This document shows, piece by piece, positions 31,026 to 39,917 of a stretch of DNA of 64,000 bases. The notes under the pieces are model-generated. The model did no database searches. It worked only from the letters and a program-made list of their open reading frames with translations, and was not told the origin of the DNA. Within the stretch, counting starts at the first letter, position 1; each line of letters opens with the position of its first letter. The position numbers were made by a program, and so were the translations under genes. The DNA comes from Streptomyces sp. WMMC500 (GTDB lineage Bacteria; Actinomycetota; Actinomycetes; Streptomycetales; Streptomycetaceae): positions 4,006,001-4,070,000 of the forward strand of contig NZ_CP114905.1 in assembly GCF_027497195.1 (NCBI RefSeq), given 5' to 3'.

Positions 31026-33218
31026 TCAGGGGGCGGTGCCCCAGGTGAGCGCGCCGGAGGTGTAGACGCCGACGCGCGGGTTGTCCGCCCAGGCGGTGTG
31101 CGTCGCGCGGCTGTAGTCGTCGGACTCGTCGAAGCCCGACCAGTCGCTCTTCGCCAGCCGCACCTGGATCTCGCCGGTCGACGCGCCCGGCGCCAGCGTG
31201 CCGGAGGCGAAGCCGACCGCCAGGTACCGGTCCGCGCCGGGCGCCGCCGAGCCGGAGGCGCGTACGCCGTGCGTGACGGCGCCGCAGCCGGCGGCGGCCC
31301 AGTCGCACCATGTCGCGAACGACGTCGCGCCGGTGTCGCCGCTGAACCAGTAGCGGGCCTCGACCGTCGCCAGGTCGACGGGCGTGCCGCCGGTGTTGAC
31401 GAGTCGGAGGCCCATCCGGATCTGGTTGTCGCTCATCGCCGTGTCGGTGTTCACGTACTGCACCTTCACCGGCCCGCCTCCGCCGCCGCCGTCGCCGGTG
31501 GTGGCGGTCACGGGTGCCGTACGCGCGGAGGCGTTGCCCGCCGCGTCGCGCGCGCGGACGGCGTAGGCGTACGAGGTGGCCGCCGTGAGCCCGCCGTCCG
31601 TGAACGCGGTGCCGGCCGTCGAGCCGACCTGCGTGCCGTCGCGGAAGACGTCGTACGCGGTGACACCGACGTCGTCGCTCGACGCCGTCCACGACAGGGA
31701 GACGCTCGCGCCCGTCGTCCCGGTCACCGCAAGACCGGCGGGCACGGTCGGCGCCTCGGTGTCGTCGCCGGGGCCGGAGCCGCCGACCGGCGGGTGGGCG
31801 TTGGCGACCAGCTCGCGGAACTGCGCGGGGAACCAGTGGCCGGCCAGCGGCGAGTCGGGCAGCGCGCCGGGCGGGTTGTTGCCGTTGCGCGGGTTGCCCT
31901 CGTACGTGGGGTCGCACATCCGGTCGAAGCCCTTGCCCTCGTCGTTGTCGATGGGCTCGCTGGAGCCGTCGGACTCGCCCGGCGGCTTGGCCCACACGTA
32001 GGCGTCGATGCCCGGCTCGGGCGCGGCGACCGGGCGCTCGCCGAGGCCGGCGCCTGACTGGTTGCACCAGTTGCCGGCGTGGATGCGCCGGTCGACGCGG
32101 CCGCCGTCGACGAAGGCGTCGACGGAGGTGGTGGGCCCGGGGCCGGTGGGCCGGGCGGCGCCGCCCCAGCCGTTGCGGGAGGTGTCGACCAGCATGCCGA
32201 GGCCGGGGTCGAAGCCGCCGCGGGAGACGAGCAGGTCGCGCAGCGCCTGCGCGTAGGTCAGCTCGTCCACGTACTGGTTCCAGTCGATCCACTTCGCCTG
32301 CCGCACGGGGGTGCCGCCGACGTTGCCGCCGACCTCGAAGTGCGGCTCCTTCAGGGCGGAGTAGTTGGCGGTGTTGACGATGAAGCCGTGCACGTCGTCG
32401 ACGGTGGCGCCCTCGGAGGTGGCGGCATTCTTGAACTCGTCCACGGCCGGGGCGAGGTTGGAGTCCCAGCCGAGCCAGCCGTGGTGGGCGGCGTCGACGT
32501 AGGTGTAGACGTGCGGGATGGCGGCCAGGGTGTCCAGCGCGTAGCCGACGCCCTTCTCGTAGTTGCCGAGTTCCTTCATCCGTACGCAGGCGTCGGTGGA
32601 GCCGGCCGTGCCGCCGGCGTTGGTGACCATGTTGGGCAGCGAGTCGGGCTCGATGAGCGTGACGATGCGCAGGCTCGCGTACTTGGGGTCGGCGAGGATG
32701 TCGGCGATCGGGTCGATGTACTGGGACTTGTAGACGTCGAGTTCCTCGGGCTTCAGCTCGCCGTTGGAGGCGAGCGCGGCGCAGTCGCGGCCCGGCAGGT
32801 TGTAGATGACGACCTGGAAGAGGTCGGCGTCCTGCGCCAGCGCCTCGTCCAGGTGCCGCTTGAGGCCCCACGCCTCGCCGACGCCGCCGATGGCGGCCCG
32901 GCGGTCCATCCAGACGAAGGTGGGCTGGTCGGCGATGGCGGCGCCGCCGTCGGCCGCGGCCTTCGCGGACCACTGGGGGTTCACGTACGGGGTGGCGCCG
33001 GCGTACGGGTTGTCCACGCGGGCGGCGGCGCCGGCGGCGGGCGCCGCGGTGCCGGTGAGGACCAGGGCGGCGCCGACGGCGAGTGCGGCGAGGATCGCCG
33101 CGGGGCGCAGGGGTCTGCGTCCGGGTCTGTGCCGGGTACGGGCCGGGGTGCCGGTGCGTCGTCGTCGGCTGCCGCCGCGGCCGGGGCTGCTTCCACCGGT
33201 GCTTGTTCGCGCTGTCAT
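31026..33218 (-). CDS. Secreted GH6 cellulase with FnIII and CBM3 domains
   Basis: A 730-residue extracellular exo- or endo-glucanase acting on cellulose. An unusually long basic N-region (residues 1-35) precedes the signal core AAILAALAVGAALVLTGTAA. The GH6 barrel begins NPYAGATPYVNPQWSAKAAA and carries VVIYNLPGRDCAALASNGE and IVTLIEPDSLPNMVT, with the catalytic acids of the family, then WIDWNQYVDE and GMLVDTSRNGWGG. A fibronectin-III module (APTVPAGLAVTGTTGASVSL) links to a C-terminal CBM3 (KVQYVNTDTAMSDNQIRMGL). The large loop-rich barrel suggests the cellobiohydrolase branch. Start at 33218 follows GAGAGGAG. A CebR-type operator lies about 200 bases upstream. Confidence 0.93.
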   Translation of the reverse strand: MTARTSTGGSSPGRGGSRRRRTGTPARTRHRPGRRPLRPAAILAALAVGAALVLTGTAAPAAGAAARVDNPYAGATPYVNPQWSAKAAADGGAAIADQPTFVWMDRRAAIGGVGEAWGLKRHLDEALAQDADLFQVVIYNLPGRDCAALASNGELKPEELDVYKSQYIDPIADILADPKYASLRIVTLIEPDSLPNMVTNAGGTAGSTDACVRMKELGNYEKGVGYALDTLAAIPHVYTYVDAAHHGWLGWDSNLAPAVDEFKNAATSEGATVDDVHGFIVNTANYSALKEPHFEVGGNVGGTPVRQAKWIDWNQYVDELTYAQALRDLLVSRGGFDPGLGMLVDTSRNGWGGAARPTGPGPTTSVDAFVDGGRVDRRIHAGNWCNQSGAGLGERPVAAPEPGIDAYVWAKPPGESDGSSEPIDNDEGKGFDRMCDPTYEGNPRNGNNPPGALPDSPLAGHWFPAQFRELVANAHPPVGGSGPGDDTEAPTVPAGLAVTGTTGASVSLSWTASSDDVGVTAYDVFRDGTQVGSTAGTAFTDGGLTAATSYAYAVRARDAAGNASARTAPVTATTGDGGGGGGPVKVQYVNTDTAMSDNQIRMGLRLVNTGGTPVDLATVEARYWFSGDTGATSFATWCDWAAAGCGAVTHGVRASGSAAPGADRYLAVGFASGTLAPGASTGEIQVRLAKSDWSGFDESDDYSRATHTAWADNPRVGVYTSGALTWGTAP

Positions 33219-33414
33219 CGCGGTTCTCGTGCTCCTCTCGGATAGCGGGACCGGTGGCGGGATGCAGCGGGAAGGCTCTCCCGCCACCGGGGCTTCGCGT
33301 GCGTGCGCGGCACGTGGGGGAGTGCCCTCGACGCTCTTGGGGCACATGTCCGGTATGGGCATGCGCCTCGTCACGTCCGTGCAAGGTGCGTACTGCGTCC
33401 AAGGCTTGAAGCTA

Positions 33415-33428
33415 TGGGAGCGCTCCCA
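33415..33428. promoter_or_regulatory. CebR/CelR-type operator (cellulose response)
   Basis: TGGGAGCGCTCCCA is a perfect 14-base palindrome identical to the operator bound by the cellobiose-responsive LacI-family repressors CebR of Streptomyces and CelR of Thermobifida. It lies between the leftward GH6 cellulase (start 33218) and the rightward sulfotransferase (start 33588). The cellulase is its natural target. No cebR gene is present in the window. Confidence 0.9.
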
Positions 33429-33587
33429 CCATCTGGCAAGCCCGCGGGGCCGTCAACCCCCCGCGCACGACCCGTTCCCGCGCCCCCCGCCCCACCGGCG
33501 CCGTTCCTCGTACGGAGATCTGAAGAATCCGCCGGGGCGCAACCCTTTGCCCGCCGCGTCGTTTTCCGGGCCGGAAACACCTCTCGC

Positions 33588-35024
33588 ATGGACGGGCGGA
33601 CAATGCTGCGGCTACTGAACAGAGCACTCGGCCGATGGACCGGCCTCCAGATCCGGCGCGCCCCCCGGCCGCAAAAAAAGAAGACCAAGGCCGCAGCCCT
33701 CGCCGTACGCGCCGGCCGCCTGCCGGACTACCGCCCGCCCACGAACCCGCAGGTCGACCGGCTGGTACGGGAGCCCGTCTTCCTCATCACCCCGGTACGT
33801 TCCGGCGCCACCCTGCTGCGCATGCTCCTCGGCGGCCACTCCCGCCTGCACGCCCCGCACGAGCTGCACGTGCGCCGACTGGAGGTCACGGCCGGCACCG
33901 ATCTCGCCGTCGAGGCGATGAGCGAACTCGACCTCCAGCGGACCGACCTGGAGCACCTGCTCTGGGACCGCGTGCTCCACCGCGAGCTCGTCCGCTCCGG
34001 CAAGGACGTCCTGGTCGAGAAGACGCCGAACAACGCCTTCGCGTTCCAGCGCATCGCCACCTGCTGGCCCGACGCGCGCTTCGTCTTCCTGCTGCGCCAC
34101 CCCGTCTCCATCGCGCAGTCCTGGTACGAGGCCGACCCCTCCAGCCGCACCCCGGAGGAGGCCGCGGTCCAGACCCTGCACTACACGCGGGCCACCGAGC
34201 GCGCCCGCCGCGAGCTGCCCGGGCACGTCGTGCGCTACGAGGACCTGACCACCGACCCCGAGGGCGTGCTCCGCAGCATCTGCGGCTTCCTCGGCATCGA
34301 GTACGAGCCGGAGATGCTCGACTACGGCACCCGGGAGGAGGGCGAGCTGCCGAAGGGCCTCGGCGACTGGAAGGAGAAGATCCGCAGCGGGCGCGTCCAG
34401 CAGGGGCGCGCGCTGCCCGAGCCCGCCGAGGTCCCCGAGGCGCTGCGCGAGATCAGCATCGCCTGGGGCTATCTCAGCGACCCCGCTACCCCGGCCGGCA
34501 CCCTCAGCGCCGAGGTCACCGGGGTCTGGCCGCGCGACGGCCTCATCCGCATCGCCGGCCGCTTCCTGGGCGCCCCGCCGGCCCCGGACCTGACCGCGGG
34601 CCTGACCTCGGACCCGACCGCAGACCCGGCTGCGGACCCGGCCGGAGACCCCGCCGTCCGGTGGCGGCTGGCCGTCTCGATGACCGGCGCGCCCGAGCAC
34701 CACCTCGACTACCCGGCGACGCTCCACGGCGCGACCTTCGAGGTGAGCGTGCCCGTCGCCGATCTGGCGCCCCCGGGCATCGCGCTGCCCGCGAAGTGGG
34801 ATCTCCACCTCACCGCGGACACGGACGGGGACGTCCGCCGCGTACGGCTCCAGGCCCCGCGGACGCTGCACGACATCGAGCAGAAGAAGAACATCGTGGT
34901 CTTCCCCGCGCAGTCCGTGTCGTCCGACGCCGACACGATCCAGGTGAAGCCCTACTACACGGTCCGGAACAACCTCTCCATCACGTGCCAGCTCCGCGAC
35001 GACCTCTCCCGGACGGCCTCATGA
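33588..35024 (+). CDS. Sulfotransferase with C-terminal beta-rich extension
   Basis: A 478-residue protein. The PAPS 5'-phosphosulfate loop is ITPVRSGATLLRMLLGGHSR, and the 3'-phosphate motif is ARFVFLLRHPVSIAQSWYEA. LPGHVVRYEDLTTDPEGVLR and FLGIEYEPEM complete the Sulfotransfer_3 fold by about residue 300. The last 160 residues are a separate domain: IRIAGRFLGAPPAPDL, an Asp-Pro repeat linker (DPTADPAADPAGDPA), then VRWRLAVSMTGAPEHHLDYP. I cannot place this domain. Start is ATG 33588 or 33603; neither has a strong site. Its stop overlaps the glycosyltransferase start by 4 bases (ATGA), so the two are translationally coupled. A role in making a sulfated glycan is inferred. Confidence 0.82.
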   Translation: MDGRTMLRLLNRALGRWTGLQIRRAPRPQKKKTKAAALAVRAGRLPDYRPPTNPQVDRLVREPVFLITPVRSGATLLRMLLGGHSRLHAPHELHVRRLEVTAGTDLAVEAMSELDLQRTDLEHLLWDRVLHRELVRSGKDVLVEKTPNNAFAFQRIATCWPDARFVFLLRHPVSIAQSWYEADPSSRTPEEAAVQTLHYTRATERARRELPGHVVRYEDLTTDPEGVLRSICGFLGIEYEPEMLDYGTREEGELPKGLGDWKEKIRSGRVQQGRALPEPAEVPEALREISIAWGYLSDPATPAGTLSAEVTGVWPRDGLIRIAGRFLGAPPAPDLTAGLTSDPTADPAADPAGDPAVRWRLAVSMTGAPEHHLDYPATLHGATFEVSVPVADLAPPGIALPAKWDLHLTADTDGDVRRVRLQAPRTLHDIEQKKNIVVFPAQSVSSDADTIQVKPYYTVRNNLSITCQLRDDLSRTAS

Positions 35025-36217
35025 AGATCCGTTATCTGCTCCTCAACGCGTACGGCAAGGGCGGCACCATCCGCACCGTGTTCAACCAGGCCGGCTCCAT
35101 GGCGGCGGCCGGGCACGACGTCGAGGTCGTCAGCGTCGTACGCCGCCGCAAGTCGCCCCGGTTCCCGCTGGACCGCCGGGTGCGCGTGACCGCCATCGTC
35201 GACTCCTACGGCGCGCCGCCCGCCCCCGAGCCGTCCGCGTGGGCCGCCCGGTTCAGCGGCCGCGGCCGGGCCTCCCGGTTCGTACCGAACGGCGAGGTCG
35301 CGCGCGAGCACTTCACCCGGGACGTGGAGTCGCGGGTGATCCGCTGGATGGCCCGGCTGCGCGGCGGGGTGCTCGTCACCACCCGCCCCGCGCTCAACAT
35401 CCTGGCCGCCCAGCACGCCAGCACGGACGTCGTCCGGGTCGGCCAGGAGCACATGAACCTCGCCACCCACCCGCTGGACGTGGGCACCGCCATCGTCCGC
35501 CTCTACCCGCGCTTCGACGCGGTCGCCGTGCTCACCGAGCGCGACCGCGAGGAGTACGCGCGGCTGCTCCCCGGCACCCGCGTCGTGTGCATCCCCAACG
35601 CCGTCCACACCGGGCGCAAGCGGCAGTCGTCGTACGCGAACCCCGTCGCCGTCGCCGCCGGCCGGCTGAAGGGCCAGAAGGGCTTCGACATGCTCATTCC
35701 GGCGTTCGCGAAGGCGGTCGCCGAGCGCCCCGAGTGGCAGTTGCGGATCTTCGGCAACGGCGACAGGGAAGCGCATCTGCGCAAGCTCATCGACAAGCAC
35801 CACGTCTACAACCACGTCTTCCTCATGGGCTTCACGCCGCACCTCGACGACGAGCTGGCCAAGGCGTCGATGTTCGTGCTCAGTTCGCGCTTCGAGGGCC
35901 TGCCGATGGTGATGATCGAGTCCATGACGCACGGGCTGCCCGTGGTCAGCTTCGACTGCCCGACGGGCCCCGCGGACGTCCTCACCGACGGCCGGGAGGG
36001 GCTGCTCGTACCGCCGCGGGACATCGACGGGCTCGCGGTGGCCATGGGCGAGTTGATGGACGACGAGGGCATGCGCGTGGACATGGGCACGGCGGCGCTC
36101 GCCAAGTCGCGGATGTACGCGCCGGAGGCGGTGCACCCGCGGTGGGAGGAGCTCTTCGCGGAGCTGGCGGCGGAGCGGGCCGGGCTGCGGCGCAAGCTCG
36201 TACGGACGGCCGCCTGA
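35021..36217 (+). CDS. GT4-family glycosyltransferase
   Basis: A 398-residue retaining glycosyltransferase of GT-B fold. The N-terminal Rossmann domain opens MKIRYLLLNAYGKGGTIRTV. The C-terminal donor site includes NPVAVAAGRLKGQKGFDMLI, VFLMGFTPHLDDELAKASMF and VLSSRFEGLPMVMIESMTHG, with the E-x7-E motif expected for nucleotide-sugar binding. It transfers a sugar from a nucleotide donor to a glycan or cell-wall acceptor at the cytoplasmic face. Start ATG 35021 overlaps the sulfotransferase stop. Similar coupled sulfotransferase/GT genes make sulfated cell-surface polymers, which is the likely job here. Confidence 0.88.
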   Translation: MKIRYLLLNAYGKGGTIRTVFNQAGSMAAAGHDVEVVSVVRRRKSPRFPLDRRVRVTAIVDSYGAPPAPEPSAWAARFSGRGRASRFVPNGEVAREHFTRDVESRVIRWMARLRGGVLVTTRPALNILAAQHASTDVVRVGQEHMNLATHPLDVGTAIVRLYPRFDAVAVLTERDREEYARLLPGTRVVCIPNAVHTGRKRQSSYANPVAVAAGRLKGQKGFDMLIPAFAKAVAERPEWQLRIFGNGDREAHLRKLIDKHHVYNHVFLMGFTPHLDDELAKASMFVLSSRFEGLPMVMIESMTHGLPVVSFDCPTGPADVLTDGREGLLVPPRDIDGLAVAMGELMDDEGMRVDMGTAALAKSRMYAPEAVHPRWEELFAELAAERAGLRRKLVRTAA

Positions 36218-36232
36218 GGGTCCGTACGGCGA

Positions 36233-36266
36233 ACGGCCCCCGATCCGTCGCCGGATCGGGGGCCGT
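36233..36266. terminator. Hairpin terminator after GT4 gene
   Basis: Perfect 15-base arms at 36233-36247 (ACGGCCCCCGATCCG) and 36252-36266 with a 4-base loop TCGC. It lies between the convergent GT4 and S8 genes. Confidence 0.9.
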
Positions 36267-36326
36267 CCTCATCACTGCCGTACGGCGGTGCCGCACCTGT
36301 TCATCTGCGGTGCGGGCCGCCCGCGG

Positions 36327-39300
36327 TCACCGCGCCCGGTAGGCGTCGAAGATCCGCATCTGGACGCTGTTGCCCTGCTGGTCCACCGCCTTCGCCTTGA
36401 ACGACACGCTCTTGCCCGCGGCCGGGTTGACCACGGTCACCTTGCCGTCCCGCACGGGCAGTACCTTCCAGGTCGCGCCGGCGTCGGTGGAGGACCACAC
36501 GCTCAGCGACCTGAGGTTGTCCCCCGCCGCCGCGCCCAGCACCTTGACCGGCACCTTCTTCGCCGCCCCCGCGTTGGAGCTGCTCGCCGCCGACAGCGTC
36601 GGCGAGAAGCGCACCACGGACAGCGGCAGCTTCTTCGCGCTGTCGGTCCTGGCGGAGGCGAAGGTCCAGGTGGCGGTCACCTTCGTGGACGTCCGCGCGA
36701 CGGTGGCCGGGCGGGTGGAGGAGGTGGTGAGCTTGTAGTCGGCGCTGCCCGCCGGCACCGTGAACCGGGTGCCGATCGGGATGTCGGCCACCGACTCCAG
36801 CTTCTCGCCGTTGCGGTACAGGGTGGTGTCCGCGTTCTCGTACGCCGAGTAGCCGAAGTGCGCGGTGCTGTCGAGATAGATCGGCACGAGGGTGTCGATC
36901 GTGTTGCCGTCGCGGTAGACGCCGGTGTCCCGGGTCAGAATCGGGCCGACCACGGCGGCGTTGAAGGACTCCTTGTACGTGCTGCCGCCGGCGTAGGTGC
37001 GCGGCTGCGTAATGTACGCGATGTCCTCCCACTCGTCGCCGAGCTGCCAGTACTCCAGCTCCCAGTTGATGCGGTCCCCGCCGCGTACGTACAGCGTGCC
37101 CTCGTACGGCAGGTCCCGCGCGGTGGCCGTGGCGCCCGTGCTGCCGCCGATGTACGGCACCGCCCACACCCAGCCCTGCCGGTCGTCCGCCGAGGAGCCG
37201 AGCGTGAGGTCCAGTTCGGCCAGCTCGCTCTGCGGGGTGGCCCGCGTGATGCCGGTCCACGCGGTGGTGCGGTTGGCGTCGCTGTAGACGGTCTGGTACT
37301 CGGTGCGCTCGTCGCCCGCGAAGTTCACCTGCACCTGCTGGTACAGCTCGCCGGCCGCGGTCGCCGGGCCGAGGTGCGCGGTGCGGGCGTCGACGTCGCC
37401 GTCGACGAAGGTGCCCATTCCCGCGCCCAGGTCACCCGCGTCGACTTCCAGGCTGATGTCGACGTTCGTCCGTACCGCGGCCTCGTCCGGCACGGTGACG
37501 TTGATCGGCTTCGCCGTCCTGGCGTCCAGGGTGACGGTGGTGTCCCCGGTGACGTCCAGGCGCGGCTGGTTGATCCAGTCGTACTCGGTCAGCTTCTCGC
37601 CCGCGTACGTCGCGACATCGCCGCTGACCAGGTAACGGCCCTTCGGGACGCGCACGGTGGCGGTGCTCTGGCCCTCGGTCCCCTCCCAGACCTCCCAGTT
37701 GCCCTCTTCCATGCCCGTCAGCAGCGCGGAGCCGCCCGTGGTCGGCTGCCCGTCGCGGCCCAGGAACGTGAGGGTGACGTCGTACGCCTCGCCCTCACGC
37801 TCCACGCCGCCCGGGGTGACGACACGCTGTCCGCCGCCGGTCGCCGTGACGTACACGGAGTACACGCCGTCGGTGCTCCCGAGGCGGGTGTCCGCGGTCA
37901 CCGGCACCTCGGCGGTGCCGCCGGCCGGGACGGTGACCTCGTCGGCGCCCAGGGTGAACATCCCCGCGGGCGCGGCGGCGCCGCCGGGCTGCACGGTGGA
38001 CGACGACAGTGCCAGCGTCACGTCCTCCTCGCCCAGGTTCCGGTACGTGATCGACTTCGTCACCGGCTCGTCGTCCTGGTGCGGCCACTCCTGCCTGCCG
38101 AAGCTCAGCGACGCCGGCTCGCTCACCACCGACTGCCCGAGCGCCTGGTCCGAGGCGATGAGCCCGGCGCCCTGGCCGAACGCGCCGCGCTTGGCGGCGG
38201 GCTTGGCGGACGCGGACAGCGCCGCCTTGAGCTGCGCGCCGGTCCAGTCGGGGTGCTGCTGCGCCAGGAGCGCGGCGGCGCCCGCGACGTGCGGTGTCGC
38301 CATGGACGTACCGTCGATCGTCAGATACCCCTCGGGGTTCTGGCCGACCTCCTGGTCGATGACGCTGCCGGGCGCGGCGGCCGCGGTGATCGCCACGCCG
38401 GGGGCGGTGACGTCGGGCTTGACGGCGCTGTCGCCGATCCGCGGGCCGCGGGACGAGAAGCCCGCCAGGCCGCCGTTCGGGCCCACGGCGCCCACGGTGA
38501 GCGCGGCGTCGGCGGAGCCCGGCGAGGAGATGGTGTGGCTGCCCGACCCCTCGTTGCCGGCGGCCACCGCGAACAGCACGCCCTCCTCGGCGGAGATCCG
38601 GTTGACGGCCTCCTCCAGCGGGTCGACCTCGGGGGTGTCGCCGCCGCCGAGGCTGAGGTTGACGATGTCGGCGTCCTGGGCGACCGCCCACTCGAAGCCG
38701 GCGAGGATGCCGGAGTCGTCGCCGAAGCCGTCGTCGTCGAGCACCTTGCCCGCGAGGAGCTTCGCGCCGGGTGCCACGCCGGTGAGCTTGCCGTCCGACT
38801 TCGCACCCGTACCGGCCGCGATGGAGGCGACGTGGGTGCCGTGGCCGTAGCGGTCCTCGGCGTCGGCGGCGGGGGTGAAGTTCTCGGTGCCGACGACCTG
38901 GCCCGCGAGGTCCGGGTGGGTCTCGTCGACGCCGGTGTCGAGTACGGCGATCTTCACGCCGTCGCCGTCGTAGCCGGCGTCCCAGGCGGCCGGGGCGCCG
39001 ATCTGCGGCACGCTGACGTCCAGGCTGGCGCGGCGCACGCCGTCCAGCCAGACGCGCCTGACGCCGGACTCGGCGGCCAGCGGCGCGGCGGCGGCGGCGT
39101 CTCGTTCGACGCGGGTCAGCGCCTTCCAGACCGCGGCGGCCTCGCCCTTCTCGGTGGTGACGGCCTCGGCGTTGAGCCGCGGGAAGCGGTGCTCGACGTC
39201 GGTGCCGTCGGCGGCGTGCAGCCGGTTCTGCGCCGGAGGGCTCTCGCCGCGGTAGTCGACGATGAGCTTCAGGCCCGCGCGCTGCTGGCGTACGTACTCG

Positions 39301-39689
39301 GGGCGGGCCTGCAGCGTGACGTCGAACAGGCGGCGGTCCAGCGTGCCGTCGGCGACGAGCGCGGTGGCGTCGCGCGGGACGACGTAGGTGTGGCCCTCCG
39401 ACTCGAAGGTGCGGATGGGTATCTCCGCGCGGCCCGGCCCGCGGGCGATCGCCGCGGCCTTGCCGTCGGCGTCGACCCGTACCCGGTCGCCGGTGATCAG
39501 CGTCACCCAGGTGCCGCCCTGCTTCGCGAACTGCGCCTGGCCGTTCCCCCCGGCTGAGCCGGCCGATCCCGCTGATCCGGCTGAAGGCGAAGCGGACGCC
39601 GCGGGCGCGGCCGTGAGGCCCGCCGTGAGCGCCGCCGCCGCGGCGGCCGCTAAGGCGGCGGAACCCGCCCTCTTGATGTGTCTGCGCAC
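36327..39689 (-). CDS. Large secreted S8 (subtilisin-like) serine protease
   Basis: A 1120-residue extracellular protease. A Sec signal (AGSAALAAAAAAALTAGLTA) is followed by an SAG-repeat linker and an N-terminal prodomain. The catalytic domain holds Asp in VKIAVLDTGVDETHPDL, His in RYGHGTHVASIAAG and Ser in TIDGTSMATPHVAGAAAL; the oxyanion Asn is in FAVAAGNEGSGSH. The remaining 550 residues are several beta-rich domains seen in very large Streptomyces subtilases (for example GTAEVPVTADTRLGSTDGVY and TVTLDARTAKPINVTVPDEA). Start is GTG 39689 with GGGAGGGG close upstream. It stands alone; the 228-base gap upstream holds only its promoter region. Confidence 0.93.
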   Translation of the reverse strand: MRRHIKRAGSAALAAAAAAALTAGLTAAPAASASPSAGSAGSAGSAGGNGQAQFAKQGGTWVTLITGDRVRVDADGKAAAIARGPGRAEIPIRTFESEGHTYVVPRDATALVADGTLDRRLFDVTLQARPEYVRQQRAGLKLIVDYRGESPPAQNRLHAADGTDVEHRFPRLNAEAVTTEKGEAAAVWKALTRVERDAAAAAPLAAESGVRRVWLDGVRRASLDVSVPQIGAPAAWDAGYDGDGVKIAVLDTGVDETHPDLAGQVVGTENFTPAADAEDRYGHGTHVASIAAGTGAKSDGKLTGVAPGAKLLAGKVLDDDGFGDDSGILAGFEWAVAQDADIVNLSLGGGDTPEVDPLEEAVNRISAEEGVLFAVAAGNEGSGSHTISSPGSADAALTVGAVGPNGGLAGFSSRGPRIGDSAVKPDVTAPGVAITAAAAPGSVIDQEVGQNPEGYLTIDGTSMATPHVAGAAALLAQQHPDWTGAQLKAALSASAKPAAKRGAFGQGAGLIASDQALGQSVVSEPASLSFGRQEWPHQDDEPVTKSITYRNLGEEDVTLALSSSTVQPGGAAAPAGMFTLGADEVTVPAGGTAEVPVTADTRLGSTDGVYSVYVTATGGGQRVVTPGGVEREGEAYDVTLTFLGRDGQPTTGGSALLTGMEEGNWEVWEGTEGQSTATVRVPKGRYLVSGDVATYAGEKLTEYDWINQPRLDVTGDTTVTLDARTAKPINVTVPDEAAVRTNVDISLEVDAGDLGAGMGTFVDGDVDARTAHLGPATAAGELYQQVQVNFAGDERTEYQTVYSDANRTTAWTGITRATPQSELAELDLTLGSSADDRQGWVWAVPYIGGSTGATATARDLPYEGTLYVRGGDRINWELEYWQLGDEWEDIAYITQPRTYAGGSTYKESFNAAVVGPILTRDTGVYRDGNTIDTLVPIYLDSTAHFGYSAYENADTTLYRNGEKLESVADIPIGTRFTVPAGSADYKLTTSSTRPATVARTSTKVTATWTFASARTDSAKKLPLSVVRFSPTLSAASSSNAGAAKKVPVKVLGAAAGDNLRSLSVWSSTDAGATWKVLPVRDGKVTVVNPAAGKSVSFKAKAVDQQGNSVQMRIFDAYRAR

Positions 39690-39917
39690 TGAACCCCTCC
39701 CTGTGCCTCAAGGGGTCAGGAGTCACTGGCGCCCCCACCCCTCCGTCACGCAATAATCCGCCAAACTTCACGGATTGGTTCCCTCCGTTTTGCGGCTCCC
39801 TCGGGCGGGGCGGGCGAAAGCGCAGGTCAGGGAGGAACAGGCGGGATTGTTCAGAGCGCTTTTTTGTTCAGCGGCGACAAGTACCGGCGTGCGTACGGCT
39901 GCTGCGTCCCGTACCGC

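Noticed and set aside
36327..39689. S8 protease as part of a lanthipeptide or other peptide-maturation cluster
   Set aside because: No modification enzyme, precursor or transporter adjacent; its size and domains fit a general secreted protease.
39819..39866. Possible terminator ending in a T run near 39860
   Set aside because: The complementary AAAGCGC and GCGCTTT arms are about 35 bases apart and no rightward gene ends there.
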